In this document: one piece after another, positions 23,746 to 32,552 of the stretch
Layout of the letters: the number at the start of each line of letters is the position of its first letter
How positions within the stretch are numbered: position 1 is the first letter of the stretch
Assembly (NCBI RefSeq): GCF_018024495.1
Contig: NZ_CP071696.1
Span: 868,001 to 932,000 of the forward strand
DNA length: 64,000 bases
Direction: 5' to 3'
Origin: Agromyces archimandritae
GTDB taxonomy: Bacteria > Actinomycetota > Actinomycetes > Actinomycetales > Microbacteriaceae
Program-made: the position numbers and the translations under genes
The notes under the pieces: model-generated
The model's input: the letters and a program-made list of their open reading frames with translations, nothing else
Databases searched by the model: none
What the model was told of the DNA's origin: nothing

Positions 23746-26067
23746 TCACTCGTTCGACAGGCTGTCGCCGCAACGGTAGAACGCGGTCGTCAGGGTGTCG
23801 ATGGCCTGCTTGGCCTCGTCGGTGACGTCACCGAGGGCGTAGATCGCGAAGGTCAGCGGGGTGCTGTCGGCCGCGTGGATGATGCCGGCGAGCGTGTAGC
23901 CGGTCTCGATCCACCCGGTCTTGGCGAACACCTGCCCGTCGGCTTCGGCGTTGTCGCCCATGAAGCGGTCGTCGTACGACAGCGAGCCGCGCGGGCCACC
24001 CGCCACGGGCAGCGAATCGAAGATGATGCCGAGGGCGCCCTCGCGCGCCTCGACCTTACGGAACAGTTCGGTGAAGTACGACGGCGCGACCGAGTTGTCG
24101 TCCGAGAGACCGGACCCGTCGGCGAAGTGCACCTGGCTGAGATCGATGCGGTACCCGGCAAGGGCCTGCTTGAAGGCCGCGTCGATCGCGTCGAAGGAGT
24201 TGCCGGTGCCGACCTCGATCGCCACGAGGCGCGCAAGCATTTCGGCGGTCGTGTTGTCGGAGACGATCAGGGACTTGTCGATGAGCTGCGCGACCGTCGG
24301 CGACTGCACGCTGCCGAGCACCTGCGCGCCGTCGGGGGCGCTGCCGCGTTCGACGACGCCGACGCCCATGGTCTCGGCGAAGGCCTGCCCGGCCCGGCCG
24401 ATGGGGTCGGTGCTGCGCGCGGAGACGTCGGCGTAGGGGTCGTCGCGGTCGCCGTCGACCATGAGCGCCGTGATGGAGGGCATGTAGCCGTCCCAGCGTT
24501 CGACCTCGTTCCAGCTCGGCTGCCATTCGACGCCGCCGAAGAAATCGGTGTCGAGGATGATCTTCTGGATCGGCGGGTTCGCCGGGTCGGCGGCCCACGC
24601 CGCCTGCACTTGCGCGGCGAGATCGTCGAGGTGGGCGGCACCCGGGTAGACGGTCTCGGATCCGCTCGGCGTCCGCGAAAGCGTCACATCGCCGCCGCCG
24701 ACGAGCACGACCGAGCCCGGCTCGGACCCCTTCACGACCGTCGTCGTCGCCCGGTGGTCGGGACCGAGGGTCGCCAGTGCGGCCGCGGAGGTGATGACCT
24801 TCAGGGCGCTCGCGGTGCGGTTCGGGGTGTCGCCCCCGCGGTCGAAGAGCACCTCGCCGGTCGTCGCGTTCTTCACCTGCGCCTGCATCTCGGCAAGGCG
24901 CGGATCGGCGGCGGCTTCGGCGACCGAGCATTCGCGGATCTTCGGCGGCACGACGGGCGTCGGCGTCTCTGCCGCGTCGGGCGAGGGGCGAGCCTCCTCG
25001 GTCGGGGTCGCGGTCGCCGGCGCCGCCGCGGGTTGCTGGTTCGAGGCAAGGCCGATCGCGAGGGCTCCCCCGCCGAGCCCGCCGAAGCCGATGACGCCGA
25101 CCGCGATGAGGAGCGCGATGCGATGCTTCTTCGCCCATGCGCCGATGGATGCCATGGCGCCCGAGAACCGGTCGCCCATGCCGCCGGGGCCGCCGGATCC
25201 GCCGCCGCCGCTTCCGCCCGCGCCGCTGCCGCTTCCGCCCGCGCCGCTGCCGCTCCCGCCACCGCCCGGGCCGCCGCCGCTTCCGCCACCGCCGAAGCCG
25301 CCCGAGCCGGTGGCTGCATCCATGCACCGCGTCGCGGCGTCCGGTTCGCCCGCGCCCGCCCGGGCTTCGGCGCCCGCCGCGGTCTCTCCCTCGAGCGACC
25401 AGCTGCGGGGCATTCCGCCGCCGGCATATGCATCATCGGCCGCGGTGGATGCCGCAGCGGCATCCGGCTCGAGCGTCGTGTCACCCGCATCCGGTTCGAG
25501 CGCGTCGGCCCCGGCGCCGGGGGCGCCGAGCCACCACGGCGCGGCCGCCTGCTGCCCGGGGTCGAGCTCGGCGGCGGCCCGCTCGTCGCGGGCGCGCTCG
25601 TGCATGTCGGCGAGGTACGCGGCCGCATCCGAGGGGCGGGGGGCGAGCTGCACCGGTTCGCCGCCTGCGGCGGAGTGTTCGACCGACGGCGCGGGCGCAG
25701 CCGCATCCGGCCCCGCGAGGGGCTCGCCGGCCGCCCACGGCGGTTCGGCCGCCGGGCGGGCGCCGGGTTCGCGATCGTCGCGGTGCTCCTCGGCGGCGCC
25801 GGCCCGGGGCATCCACTCGTCGCCGCGCGCGTCGTGGGAGTCGCGACCGTCACGCGCCTCGTCGCCGCGCGCACCGTCCTCGGCCGGGTGCTCTTCGGAT
25901 GCGTCGCCCGCGCCGGGCTTTCCGGTGGGACGGCGCAGCAGAGCGGCGAGGAGGTCGTCCCCCTCTTCCGGGGGGCGGCGTCCGCCCTCGCCTCGCGGCC
26001 CGTTCGGATGATCGCGCATATCTTCCCGCATCTTACTGGCGGGTGTGGAGAAGATGCCGGGGTTCAC
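23746..26067 (-). CDS. dacB: D-alanyl-D-alanine carboxypeptidase/endopeptidase (PBP4, S13) with long disordered arm
   Basis: 773 residues from the GTG at 26065-26067 (AGGA 9 nt upstream; in-frame ATGs at 26031 and 26019 are alternatives). Residues 1-300 are low-complexity, Ala/Asp/Glu/Pro-rich, ending in a Gly/Ser tract. One TM helix (about 317-340) follows, then the exported S13 domain with SxxK (S420/K423, TASALK), SxN (VSDNTTAE) and KTG (K716, AKTGWIE). It trims or hydrolyses peptidoglycan cross-links outside the membrane. The very large cytoplasmic arm is unusual and may recruit division or wall-growth proteins (inference). Confidence 0.88.
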   Translation of the reverse strand: MNPGIFSTPASKMREDMRDHPNGPRGEGGRRPPEEGDDLLAALLRRPTGKPGAGDASEEHPAEDGARGDEARDGRDSHDARGDEWMPRAGAAEEHRDDREPGARPAAEPPWAAGEPLAGPDAAAPAPSVEHSAAGGEPVQLAPRPSDAAAYLADMHERARDERAAAELDPGQQAAAPWWLGAPGAGADALEPDAGDTTLEPDAAAASTAADDAYAGGGMPRSWSLEGETAAGAEARAGAGEPDAATRCMDAATGSGGFGGGGSGGGPGGGGSGSGAGGSGSGAGGSGGGGSGGPGGMGDRFSGAMASIGAWAKKHRIALLIAVGVIGFGGLGGGALAIGLASNQQPAAAPATATPTEEARPSPDAAETPTPVVPPKIRECSVAEAAADPRLAEMQAQVKNATTGEVLFDRGGDTPNRTASALKVITSAAALATLGPDHRATTTVVKGSEPGSVVLVGGGDVTLSRTPSGSETVYPGAAHLDDLAAQVQAAWAADPANPPIQKIILDTDFFGGVEWQPSWNEVERWDGYMPSITALMVDGDRDDPYADVSARSTDPIGRAGQAFAETMGVGVVERGSAPDGAQVLGSVQSPTVAQLIDKSLIVSDNTTAEMLARLVAIEVGTGNSFDAIDAAFKQALAGYRIDLSQVHFADGSGLSDDNSVAPSYFTELFRKVEAREGALGIIFDSLPVAGGPRGSLSYDDRFMGDNAEADGQVFAKTGWIETGYTLAGIIHAADSTPLTFAIYALGDVTDEAKQAIDTLTTAFYRCGDSLSNE

Positions 26068-26121
26068 CCAGAAGGTTCCTGAGCATCCCTCGCGCGAACG
26101 GGGCGGCGCGTCGGGCGGTGC

Positions 26122-27111
26122 TCAGGCGCCTTCGTCGGGGTACCGCAGGCCGATGCGCCCGCGGATGTCGTCGAGGGTCGCCATGATCTGCACCGTCTGC
26201 TCGATCGGCAGGATGTCGCTGGAGGTCATTCCGGCTGCCACGTACCGTTCGGCTGCGGCCGCCTGGAAGTGCATGCCGCGGCCGTTCACGACCGAGGAGT
26301 AGTCCTCGAGCACGGTGCCGTCGCTCGCGATCACCCGGAACGAGGTCGGCGTGTACCAGACGGCCTCGATCTCGATGCGGGCCTCGGTGCCGAGGATCAC
26401 CGCCCGGTTCGGGCCGGCGGTGTCGCTCGCCGAGAACGTCGTGGCGATCTGCGCGGGGTCGGCGTAGCCGAAGACGGTCGCGACTCCGGCATCCACTCCT
26501 GTGTCTTTGAACGTCGCCCGCGCATCGATCGTCGCCGGCGCGCCGAGCACGTCCCAGGTGAACGAGATCGGGTAGATGCCGAGGTCGAGCAGCGCGCCGC
26601 CGCCGAGCTCGGGGGCGTTCAGACGGTGGGCCGGGTCCTCGGGCAGATCCTGCGTGTGGTCGGCGTGCACCGAGCGGATCTCGCCGAGCGTGCCGGCCGC
26701 GATGATCTCGCGGATGCGGTTCATATGCGGCAGGTACCGCGTCCACATCGCCTCCATCGCGAGCAGGCCGCGTTCGGCCGCGAGGCGGGCGACGCTCTCG
26801 GCCTGGGCCGCGTTCAGCGCGAACGGCTTCTCGACGAGCACGTGCTTGCCGTGCTCGAGCGCGAGCCGGGCGTTCTCGGCGTGGAACGGATGCGGCGTGG
26901 CCACGTAGACGATGTCGACCTCGGGGTCGGCGACGAGCTCCTCGTAGCTGCCGTGCGCGTTCGGGATCCCGAACTCCTCGGCGAAGGCCCGCGCCGCATG
27001 CTCGCGCCGCGACCCCACCGCCTGCACGGTGAAGGCGTTCGCGATCAGATCGGACGTGAAGGCGTGGGCGATGCCGCCCGTCGCGAGGATGCCCCAGCGC
27101 AGTCGAGTCAT
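26122..27111 (-). CDS. Gfo/Idh/MocA-family oxidoreductase
   Basis: 329 residues from the ATG at 27109-27111. An N-terminal Rossmann domain (WGILATGGIAHAF, then VEKPFALN with the EKP motif near residue 95) binds NAD(P). The C-terminal alpha/beta domain contains GGGALLDLGIYPI, typical of dihydrodiol/xylose-type dehydrogenases. It acts on sugars, inositols or related diols; the substrate is not determinable. It stands alone between the FAD enzyme and the PBP4 gene on the same strand. Confidence 0.88.
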   Translation of the reverse strand: MTRLRWGILATGGIAHAFTSDLIANAFTVQAVGSRREHAARAFAEEFGIPNAHGSYEELVADPEVDIVYVATPHPFHAENARLALEHGKHVLVEKPFALNAAQAESVARLAAERGLLAMEAMWTRYLPHMNRIREIIAAGTLGEIRSVHADHTQDLPEDPAHRLNAPELGGGALLDLGIYPISFTWDVLGAPATIDARATFKDTGVDAGVATVFGYADPAQIATTFSASDTAGPNRAVILGTEARIEIEAVWYTPTSFRVIASDGTVLEDYSSVVNGRGMHFQAAAAERYVAAGMTSSDILPIEQTVQIMATLDDIRGRIGLRYPDEGA

Positions 27112-27178
27112 GGCACGACGATAGCGGAGGCGGCGGGCGCGCGCGGTCACCGCTGCGCCCGCCGCGCTCGCGCCGGTG

Positions 27179-28801
27179 TCAGTCGGCGGCGACCGCCGGT
27201 GCCGCCGCACTCGGACCTGCGGTGCGTGCGAGCGCCGCCGCATGGGCTCCGGCGCGGCGGCCGCTGAAGATGCAGTCGGCCAGCGAGAGGCCGCTCAGAT
27301 AGCTGTTCGAGCACACGCCGACGGCATTGCGGCCGGCCGCGTAGAGGCCGTCGATGAGCGAGCCGTCCTCACGTGCGACGAGCCCGGTCTCGCCGTCGAC
27401 GACGAGGCCCCCGAGTGTCAGCCCGGGGATCGGGTAGAAGGGCGAGGCATCCACCGAGATATCGAAGGCGTAGAACGGCCCCTTCGCGACCGGCGTGCAG
27501 AGTTCGAGGTCCTTGCGAGCCGGGTCTGCGCCTGCGGCGATGCCCGCATTGTAGGCGTCGACGGTGGCGCGGAGCCCACCGGCATCCACACCCGCCTTGC
27601 GGGCGAGCGCCTCGAGCGAACGCGCCTTCTTATGCCCGATCGTGAAGAGGAACGCGGCCTGCAGCTTCTGGAAGATCTGGGTCTGAGACCAGAACTGGCT
27701 GCGGGCCTTCTTCCACGACACCGAGTCGTAGACGGCCCAGCCCTTGCCGCCGAATTCGCGCATGAGCACATTGCCGTGCGTGGCTCCGTAGAGGTCCTCG
27801 TTCGCGATCCGCCGGCCGTCGAGGCCCACGGTGACGCCCTCGATGAATCCGCTCGGCGGCGACAGGAACCGCCATGCGGTGACCTTGCCCATTTCGGCCG
27901 TCGCCCCGCCGGCGGCCATTCCGAGGGCGATGCCCGAGCCGTCGTCGGCGGGAGTGCCGAGCGGCGAGATCCCGGTGAACTCGGGCGCATGACGCCGCAT
28001 CCACTCGGCGTTGTAGACGAAGCCGCCCGCTGCGAGCACCACGGCCGCCGCACGCGCCTCACGGCGCACGGCCCCGGATTCCCAGAGACGGTGGATCTCG
28101 GCGACGGTTCCGGCGACCAAACCCGGGGCCCAGTTGCCGATCTTGCCGCTGCGCTTGGTGAGCTTGGCGTGCTTGGCCGCGTTCGGGTGCGACTGCTCGA
28201 GCACGCGGTACCGCACCCCGACGACAGCGCCGTCTTCGATGATGAGCTCGTCGACGCGTGCGAGCGGGACGAAGACGACGCCCTTGCGACGTGCGGATGC
28301 GGCAAGCGCCTGCCAGAGCACCTTGCCCGAGGCGAGGCCCTTCGCCACCGTCCGGTGGCCGCGCGGTGCGGGCTCGGCGTGCTCGATGTACGGGTACGCC
28401 TTCTCGTTGCCGGAGTAATAGAGGTAGTGCTCGTCGGTGGGGTACGAGGTCTTGTACGGCGCGAGACTGCCGCCGAACGTCGCGCCCTGCGCCTCGAGCC
28501 ACGGAATCGTGGCGGGACTCTGCTCGCAGAAGCGTCGGAGGGTGGCGTCGTCGACGACGCCGCCGACCTCCTGCCGCAGATACGCGTAGAGGTTCTCGAC
28601 CGTGTCGTCGTACCCTGCCTCGCGCTGCTGGGCGGTGCCGCCGCCGGCGTAGACGACTCCGCCGGAGAGCGCGCTCGCCCCGCCGCCGGACGCCACGTCG
28701 AGCACGAGCACCCGCGCACCGCCGTCGGCGGCTTCGATCGCGGCCGCAGCCCCGGCGTCGCCGTAGCCGACCACGATCACATCGAACTCTTGAGCTTGCA
28801 T
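27179..28801 (-). CDS. FAD-dependent dehydrogenase (fumarate reductase / 3-ketosteroid dehydrogenase-like)
   Basis: 540 residues from the ATG at 28799-28801 with a strong AAGGAGG site. The FAD-binding start DVIVVGYGDAGAAAAIEAADGG (split over the first beta-alpha-beta) and the C-terminal GLYAAGRNAVGVCSNSYLSG with GLSLADCIFSGRRAG define the FAD_binding_2 family. Closest in style are 3-ketosteroid dehydrogenases and fumarate-reductase-like proteins acting on enone or succinate-type substrates. It is divergent from a TetR gene across a palindrome, so probably induced by its substrate. Confidence 0.85.
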   Translation of the reverse strand: MQAQEFDVIVVGYGDAGAAAAIEAADGGARVLVLDVASGGGASALSGGVVYAGGGTAQQREAGYDDTVENLYAYLRQEVGGVVDDATLRRFCEQSPATIPWLEAQGATFGGSLAPYKTSYPTDEHYLYYSGNEKAYPYIEHAEPAPRGHRTVAKGLASGKVLWQALAASARRKGVVFVPLARVDELIIEDGAVVGVRYRVLEQSHPNAAKHAKLTKRSGKIGNWAPGLVAGTVAEIHRLWESGAVRREARAAAVVLAAGGFVYNAEWMRRHAPEFTGISPLGTPADDGSGIALGMAAGGATAEMGKVTAWRFLSPPSGFIEGVTVGLDGRRIANEDLYGATHGNVLMREFGGKGWAVYDSVSWKKARSQFWSQTQIFQKLQAAFLFTIGHKKARSLEALARKAGVDAGGLRATVDAYNAGIAAGADPARKDLELCTPVAKGPFYAFDISVDASPFYPIPGLTLGGLVVDGETGLVAREDGSLIDGLYAAGRNAVGVCSNSYLSGLSLADCIFSGRRAGAHAAALARTAGPSAAAPAVAAD

Positions 28802-28848
28802 CTGCAGCGACCTCCTTGTCGCACCGGCGCGCCGCTCGGGTGTGCGCG

Positions 28849-28877
28849 CAACTTCTGACACACTCTGTCATAAGTTG
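28849..28877. promoter_or_regulatory. 29-bp palindrome, predicted TetR operator
   Basis: CAACTTCTGACA, 5-nt centre, TGTCATAAGTTG. Arms match at 11 of 12 positions. It lies in the 118-bp gap between the FAD-enzyme and TetR starts and would control both promoters. Confidence 0.7.
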
Positions 28878-28919
28878 AATCCGCCGACAAGGGCTTAGCG
28901 TGGTCGTTCGGGAGGCATC

Positions 28920-29501
28920 GTGGCACGAACCGGCAGACCGCCGATCGCCGATGTCGGCACCGTGCGCGCCGCCGCCCTCGAGACCGTCATCCGCGAGGGC
29001 TACGGGAACGTCACCATGTCGCGCATCGCCGACGAGGTCGGGTTGAGCCTGCGCACCCTGCACCGCTACTTCCCGACGAAGGCCGATCTCGTGTGGGGCA
29101 GCATCGAGTCCTCCTTCGACATCGTGCGCGAGGCGCTCTCGGATGCGGATGAGCGAACGCCGTTGGTCGACGCCGTCGCCACGGCCATGTCGATCGCCTT
29201 CGATCGGGGCGTCGACGAGCTCGAGACGAGCCGGCAGCGACTCCGCCTGATCGCGACCACCCCGGAACTGCAGGCGATCCGCTCCGACGCGTTCGAGCGC
29301 TGGCGCACCGAACTCGTCGCCTTCATCGCCCGCCGCCTGGATGTCCCCGAGTCCACGACCGGCCCGCGCGCGGCCGCGGCGGCATTGCAGGCGGCGATGA
29401 TGGAGGGCCTCGCCCGCTGGGCCGTCGACGACGACCCCCGACCGCCGAGCATCGCCGTCACGGAAGCACTGGAAGGGCTTCGTGCACTCGCGGAGAGGTG
29501 A
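28920..29501 (+). CDS. TetR-family transcriptional regulator
   Basis: 193 residues from a GTG at 28920 with GGGAGG 4-9 nt before. The N-terminal helix-turn-helix is NVTMSRIADEVGLSLRTLHRYFPTKADL, split between helices 2-4. The rest is the all-helical ligand domain. It is divergent from the FAD dehydrogenase and probably represses it and itself through 28849-28877. The Fic gene begins inside its last codons in another frame. Confidence 0.9.
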   Translation: MARTGRPPIADVGTVRAAALETVIREGYGNVTMSRIADEVGLSLRTLHRYFPTKADLVWGSIESSFDIVREALSDADERTPLVDAVATAMSIAFDRGVDELETSRQRLRLIATTPELQAIRSDAFERWRTELVAFIARRLDVPESTTGPRAAAAALQAAMMEGLARWAVDDDPRPPSIAVTEALEGLRALAER

Positions 29502-30636
29502 TCCACTCGCGGAACACGGAACATCCATACCAAAGGTTAATCGGTTTATCTTTGGTAAGGCGGCCGTGCCGCCGCTCATCGCGACCAGGCAGGTCGAGTT
29601 GGAACCCGCGACGATGGCGCTGGCCGACGATGCGAGCCAGGAGCTCGCGCATTTCGGCGCGGAGGCGGGCGTCATCGCCGCACCGTTCGCCTCGATTCTG
29701 CTCCGCACGGAGTCCGCCTCGAGTTCCGAGGTCGAGAATCTCACGTCGAGCGCAGAGCAGGTCGCCCTTGCAGAACTCGGCCGTGCCCGAAATGAGAATG
29801 CCCGGCTGGTCGTGTCGAATACCCGTGCCATGCAGGCTGCCATCGCGCTGGCGGACCAGCTCGACGAGCAATCGATCATCACCATGCACGATGCACTGCT
29901 CGCAGACTCCGCGCCCTCCTACGTAGGTCATTGGCGGGACGTGCAAGTCTGGATCGGCGGTGGACGTATCTCCCCGCACGACGCGCGGTTCGTTCCTCCG
30001 CATCATGAGCGCGTGCCCCGGGTGATGGCAGACCTGGTCGAGTTCGCCGAACGCACCGACATCCCCGTGCTGGTGCAGGCCGCGATCGCGCACGCCCAAT
30101 TCGAGACGGTGCACCCGTTTCCCGATGGCAACGGCCGCACCGGTCGTGCACTGCTGCAGGGCATGCTCCGTCACGGCCGACTCACGCGCAACGTCGCCGT
30201 ACCGGTTTCGGCGGGGCTCCTTCAGGACACCGACGGCTACTTCGACGCCTTGACCTTGTATCGCTCCGGGCATCCGGATGCGATCGTCGCTGCCGTTGCG
30301 GAGACCGCGTTCGCGGCGGTCGGAAACGGCCGGGTCCTCGTCTCCGACATCCGAGCAGCGGCGGCGAGCTGGGACGAGCGCGTCGCCGCCCGCAGCGACT
30401 CCTCCATCCACCGGCTGAAGGAGTACCTCATTGCGCAGCCGGTCGTGAACGCGAAGAGCGTCGCAATCGGACTGCACATCAGCGAGGTCGCCGCGCAGAA
30501 CGCGATCAACGGACTCGTCGAAGCCGGAGTCCTCACACAGATCGGTGAAGGCCGGCGCAACCGGTTTTGGCAGGCCCGCGAGATTCTGTCCGCGCTGGAT
30601 GCATTCGGCGAACGAGCCCGACGACAGCACGGCTGA
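29482..30636 (+). CDS. fic: Fic/DOC-family protein, class II, with C-terminal winged helix
   Basis: 384 residues from the first in-frame ATG (overlapping TetR by 20 bp). The core HPFPDGNGRTGR starts at H211, so AMP-transferase activity is expected. An N-terminal inhibitory motif SxxxEN (S81, E85, N86) marks a self-inhibited class II Fic. A winged helix-turn-helix (about 300-365) could bind DNA. The first 30 residues overlap a 30-bp AT-rich dyad and look shorter than the usual N terminus, so the true start could be later (GTG at 29566) or the gene truncated. Lower GC than its neighbours. Confidence 0.82.
   Translation: MHSRRGDPLAEHGTSIPKVNRFIFGKAAVPPLIATRQVELEPATMALADDASQELAHFGAEAGVIAAPFASILLRTESASSSEVENLTSSAEQVALAELGRARNENARLVVSNTRAMQAAIALADQLDEQSIITMHDALLADSAPSYVGHWRDVQVWIGGGRISPHDARFVPPHHERVPRVMADLVEFAERTDIPVLVQAAIAHAQFETVHPFPDGNGRTGRALLQGMLRHGRLTRNVAVPVSAGLLQDTDGYFDALTLYRSGHPDAIVAAVAETAFAAVGNGRVLVSDIRAAAASWDERVAARSDSSIHRLKEYLIAQPVVNAKSVAIGLHISEVAAQNAINGLVEAGVLTQIGEGRRNRFWQAREILSALDAFGERARRQHG
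29528..29557. promoter_or_regulatory. 30-bp dyad at the start of the Fic gene
   Basis: TACCAAAG and CTTTGGTA are perfect 8-bp arms around a partly symmetric centre (24 of 30 bases symmetric overall). The AT-rich composition stands out locally. It is a candidate operator, perhaps for the winged helix of the Fic protein itself. Confidence 0.45.
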
Positions 30637-30744
30637 TCATCCGAGAGGTGATCGCGGGCGCCGGGTTTCCGGTGGTGACGCCTTCGACCTCGACGGGCAT
30701 CCCCGTTGCGGACGCGACGCCCGGGTCGACGTGGAATGGGGATA

Positions 30745-30820
30745 TGGAGCCGCCTGTGGGAATCGAACCCACGACCTTCTCATTACGAGTGAGACGCTCT
30801 GCCGACTGAGCTAAGGCGGC
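30745..30820 (-). tRNA. tRNA-Thr (anticodon CGT)
   Basis: Cloverleaf of 76 nt with encoded CCA. Acceptor GCCGCCT/AGGCGGC, D-arm TTAGCTCAGT, anticodon stem TCTCA/TGAGA around CTCGTAA, and T-loop GTTCGATTCC are all visible. It lies downstream of the holB-peptidase operon, on the same strand. Confidence 0.95.
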
Positions 30821-30964
30821 GCGTCGATCGCTTGCGATCGGCACGAGAGTCCATGTTAGCGGAGTTCCGGCGCAACTCCGAACCGAGGGCCGGAGGGCCG
30901 GACGGGGTGCCGGCCGGCAGCCTCGAACCGAGGTCGGAATACCCGTTCCGGGCGCGCCGAGGCG

Positions 30965-30998
30965 GCCCGATCCGCGGAGCGGAAGGCCCGGATCGGGC
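30965..30998 (-). terminator. hairpin after the secreted peptidase gene
   Basis: 10-bp stem GCCCGATCCG/CGGATCGGGC with a 14-nt loop, 13 bp beyond the stop at 31011. Confidence 0.45.
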
Positions 30999-31010
30999 GC
31001 CCGGCGGAGG

Positions 31011-32552
31011 TCAGCACTTCGGGTCCTGCTCGGGCACGACGCCGTCGATGAGGTAGTCCTCGACGGCGTCGCCGACGCAGGAGTTCGACTTGTTGTACGC
31101 GGTGTGGCCTTCGCCCTCGTAGCTGACGAGCACGCCCGAATCGAGCTGTTCGGCGAGCGCGACGGCCCACGCGTAGGGGGTCGCCGGGTCGTTGCTCGTG
31201 CCGATCACGAGGATGGGGTCGGCGCCGCTCGCGTGGATCTCCGCCCGCTCACGCCGGCCCTGCTCGGGCCAGGTGACGCAGGCGGTGTCGCCGAAGGACA
31301 TGTACGTGCCGATGACGGGTGCCGCCTGCTCCATCTCGGCGGCGCGCTCCCGCATGACCGAGGCGTCGTCCTGGTACTCGTAGTCGAGGCAGTTGATGGC
31401 GCGGAACGCCTCGGTGGAGTTGTCGAGGTACGTGCCGTCTTCGTTGCGCCCGTTGTAGAGGTCGGCGAACTGCAGGGCAGCGTCTGCCTGCCCCTGCATG
31501 ACGGTGGCGATCATCTGCGACAGGTACGTCCACGAGTCCTGGCTGTAGAGCGGGGAGATGATCGCCGTCAGCAGGGTGTCGGCGCCGACGTAGCGGCCGT
31601 CGCTGCCGCGCAACGGGCTCTGGTCGGCAGCATCCAGCATCCCGCGCACCTGTGCCATCGCGTCGTCGACGCTTCCGCGGAACGGGCAGTCCCGCCCGCC
31701 GAGGCAGTCCTCCAGGTATGCGGCGAGGGCGCTTTCGAAGCCGACGGCCTGCGCCTTGGTGACCTCGAAATCGCTGGCCGACGGGTCGATGGCGCCGTCG
31801 AGCACGAGGCGGCCGACCTTGTCGGGGTACAGCTCGGCGTAGGTCGCGCCGAGGAAGGTGCCGTACGAGTAGCCGAGATAGTTCAGCCGTTCATCGCCGA
31901 GCACGGCCCGCAGCAGGTCCATGTCGCGGGCGGCGGATACGGTGTCGACCTCGCCGAGCAGCGGGCCGGTGTTCTCGGCGCAGGCCGCCCCGAACGCCTC
32001 GGTGGATGCCTCGGCCTCCGCGATCCATTCGTCGCTGCCGCGCGGGTTCTCAGGCAGCCCGTACAGGTAGTCGTCCATTTCGGCCGGGTCGAAACAGGCG
32101 ACGGCGGTCGAACGGTTCACCCCGCGCGGGTCGAAGCCGACGACGTCGAAGCGCTTCTGCAGCGGCTGGCCGACGGCGAAGTCGAGCGAGTCGGCGACGA
32201 GGTCGTAGCCGGAGCCGCCGGGGCCGCCCGGGTTCACGAGCAGCGAGCCGATCTTCTCGCCGGTGGCCGATGCGCGCACGAGTGCGAGTTCGATCTCGCC
32301 GGCGGCCGGGTCGTCCCAGTCGAGCGGCGCGGTCGCGGTCGCGCAGCTGAGCTCGCCGCAGTCCTCCCATTCGAGGCGCTGCGAATAGAACGGCTGCAGT
32401 TCGGCATCCACCTTCTCGTCGGTGGGCGTCGAGGTGCGTTCCGGCTCGCTGAAGAACGACGGCACGCATCCGGCGAGCCCGAGCACGCCGGCCACGGCGA
32501 TCGCTGCGCCCGCGAGCATCCGCCGCCGCGTGCGCCGGCCGACGGCGCTCAT
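31011..32552 (-). CDS. secreted alpha/beta hydrolase, tripeptidyl-aminopeptidase-like lipoprotein
   Basis: 513 residues. Lipobox LAGC (C29) after a basic/hydrophobic signal. The fold has NPGGPGGSGYD, nucleophile S229 (GYSYG), Asp in TSNDPATP and His in GEGHTAY, the pattern of Streptomyces SlpD/Tap peptidases, followed by the Cys-containing C-terminal TAP-like domain. It releases N-terminal peptides outside the cell. Its start overlaps the holB stop by 4 bp, an arrangement often seen in actinobacteria. Confidence 0.9.
   Translation of the reverse strand: MSAVGRRTRRRMLAGAAIAVAGVLGLAGCVPSFFSEPERTSTPTDEKVDAELQPFYSQRLEWEDCGELSCATATAPLDWDDPAAGEIELALVRASATGEKIGSLLVNPGGPGGSGYDLVADSLDFAVGQPLQKRFDVVGFDPRGVNRSTAVACFDPAEMDDYLYGLPENPRGSDEWIAEAEASTEAFGAACAENTGPLLGEVDTVSAARDMDLLRAVLGDERLNYLGYSYGTFLGATYAELYPDKVGRLVLDGAIDPSASDFEVTKAQAVGFESALAAYLEDCLGGRDCPFRGSVDDAMAQVRGMLDAADQSPLRGSDGRYVGADTLLTAIISPLYSQDSWTYLSQMIATVMQGQADAALQFADLYNGRNEDGTYLDNSTEAFRAINCLDYEYQDDASVMRERAAEMEQAAPVIGTYMSFGDTACVTWPEQGRRERAEIHASGADPILVIGTSNDPATPYAWAVALAEQLDSGVLVSYEGEGHTAYNKSNSCVGDAVEDYLIDGVVPEQDPKC

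Noticed and set aside
30637..30820. attachment-site duplication of tRNA-Thr bounding the Fic gene
   Set aside because: No second copy of the tRNA 3' end could be found near 29.5 kb, so tRNA-based integration is unsupported.
30821..31010. small ORF between tRNA-Thr and the peptidase
   Set aside because: Frames are Arg/Gly-rich and cover the peptidase terminator hairpin; no ribosome-binding site.
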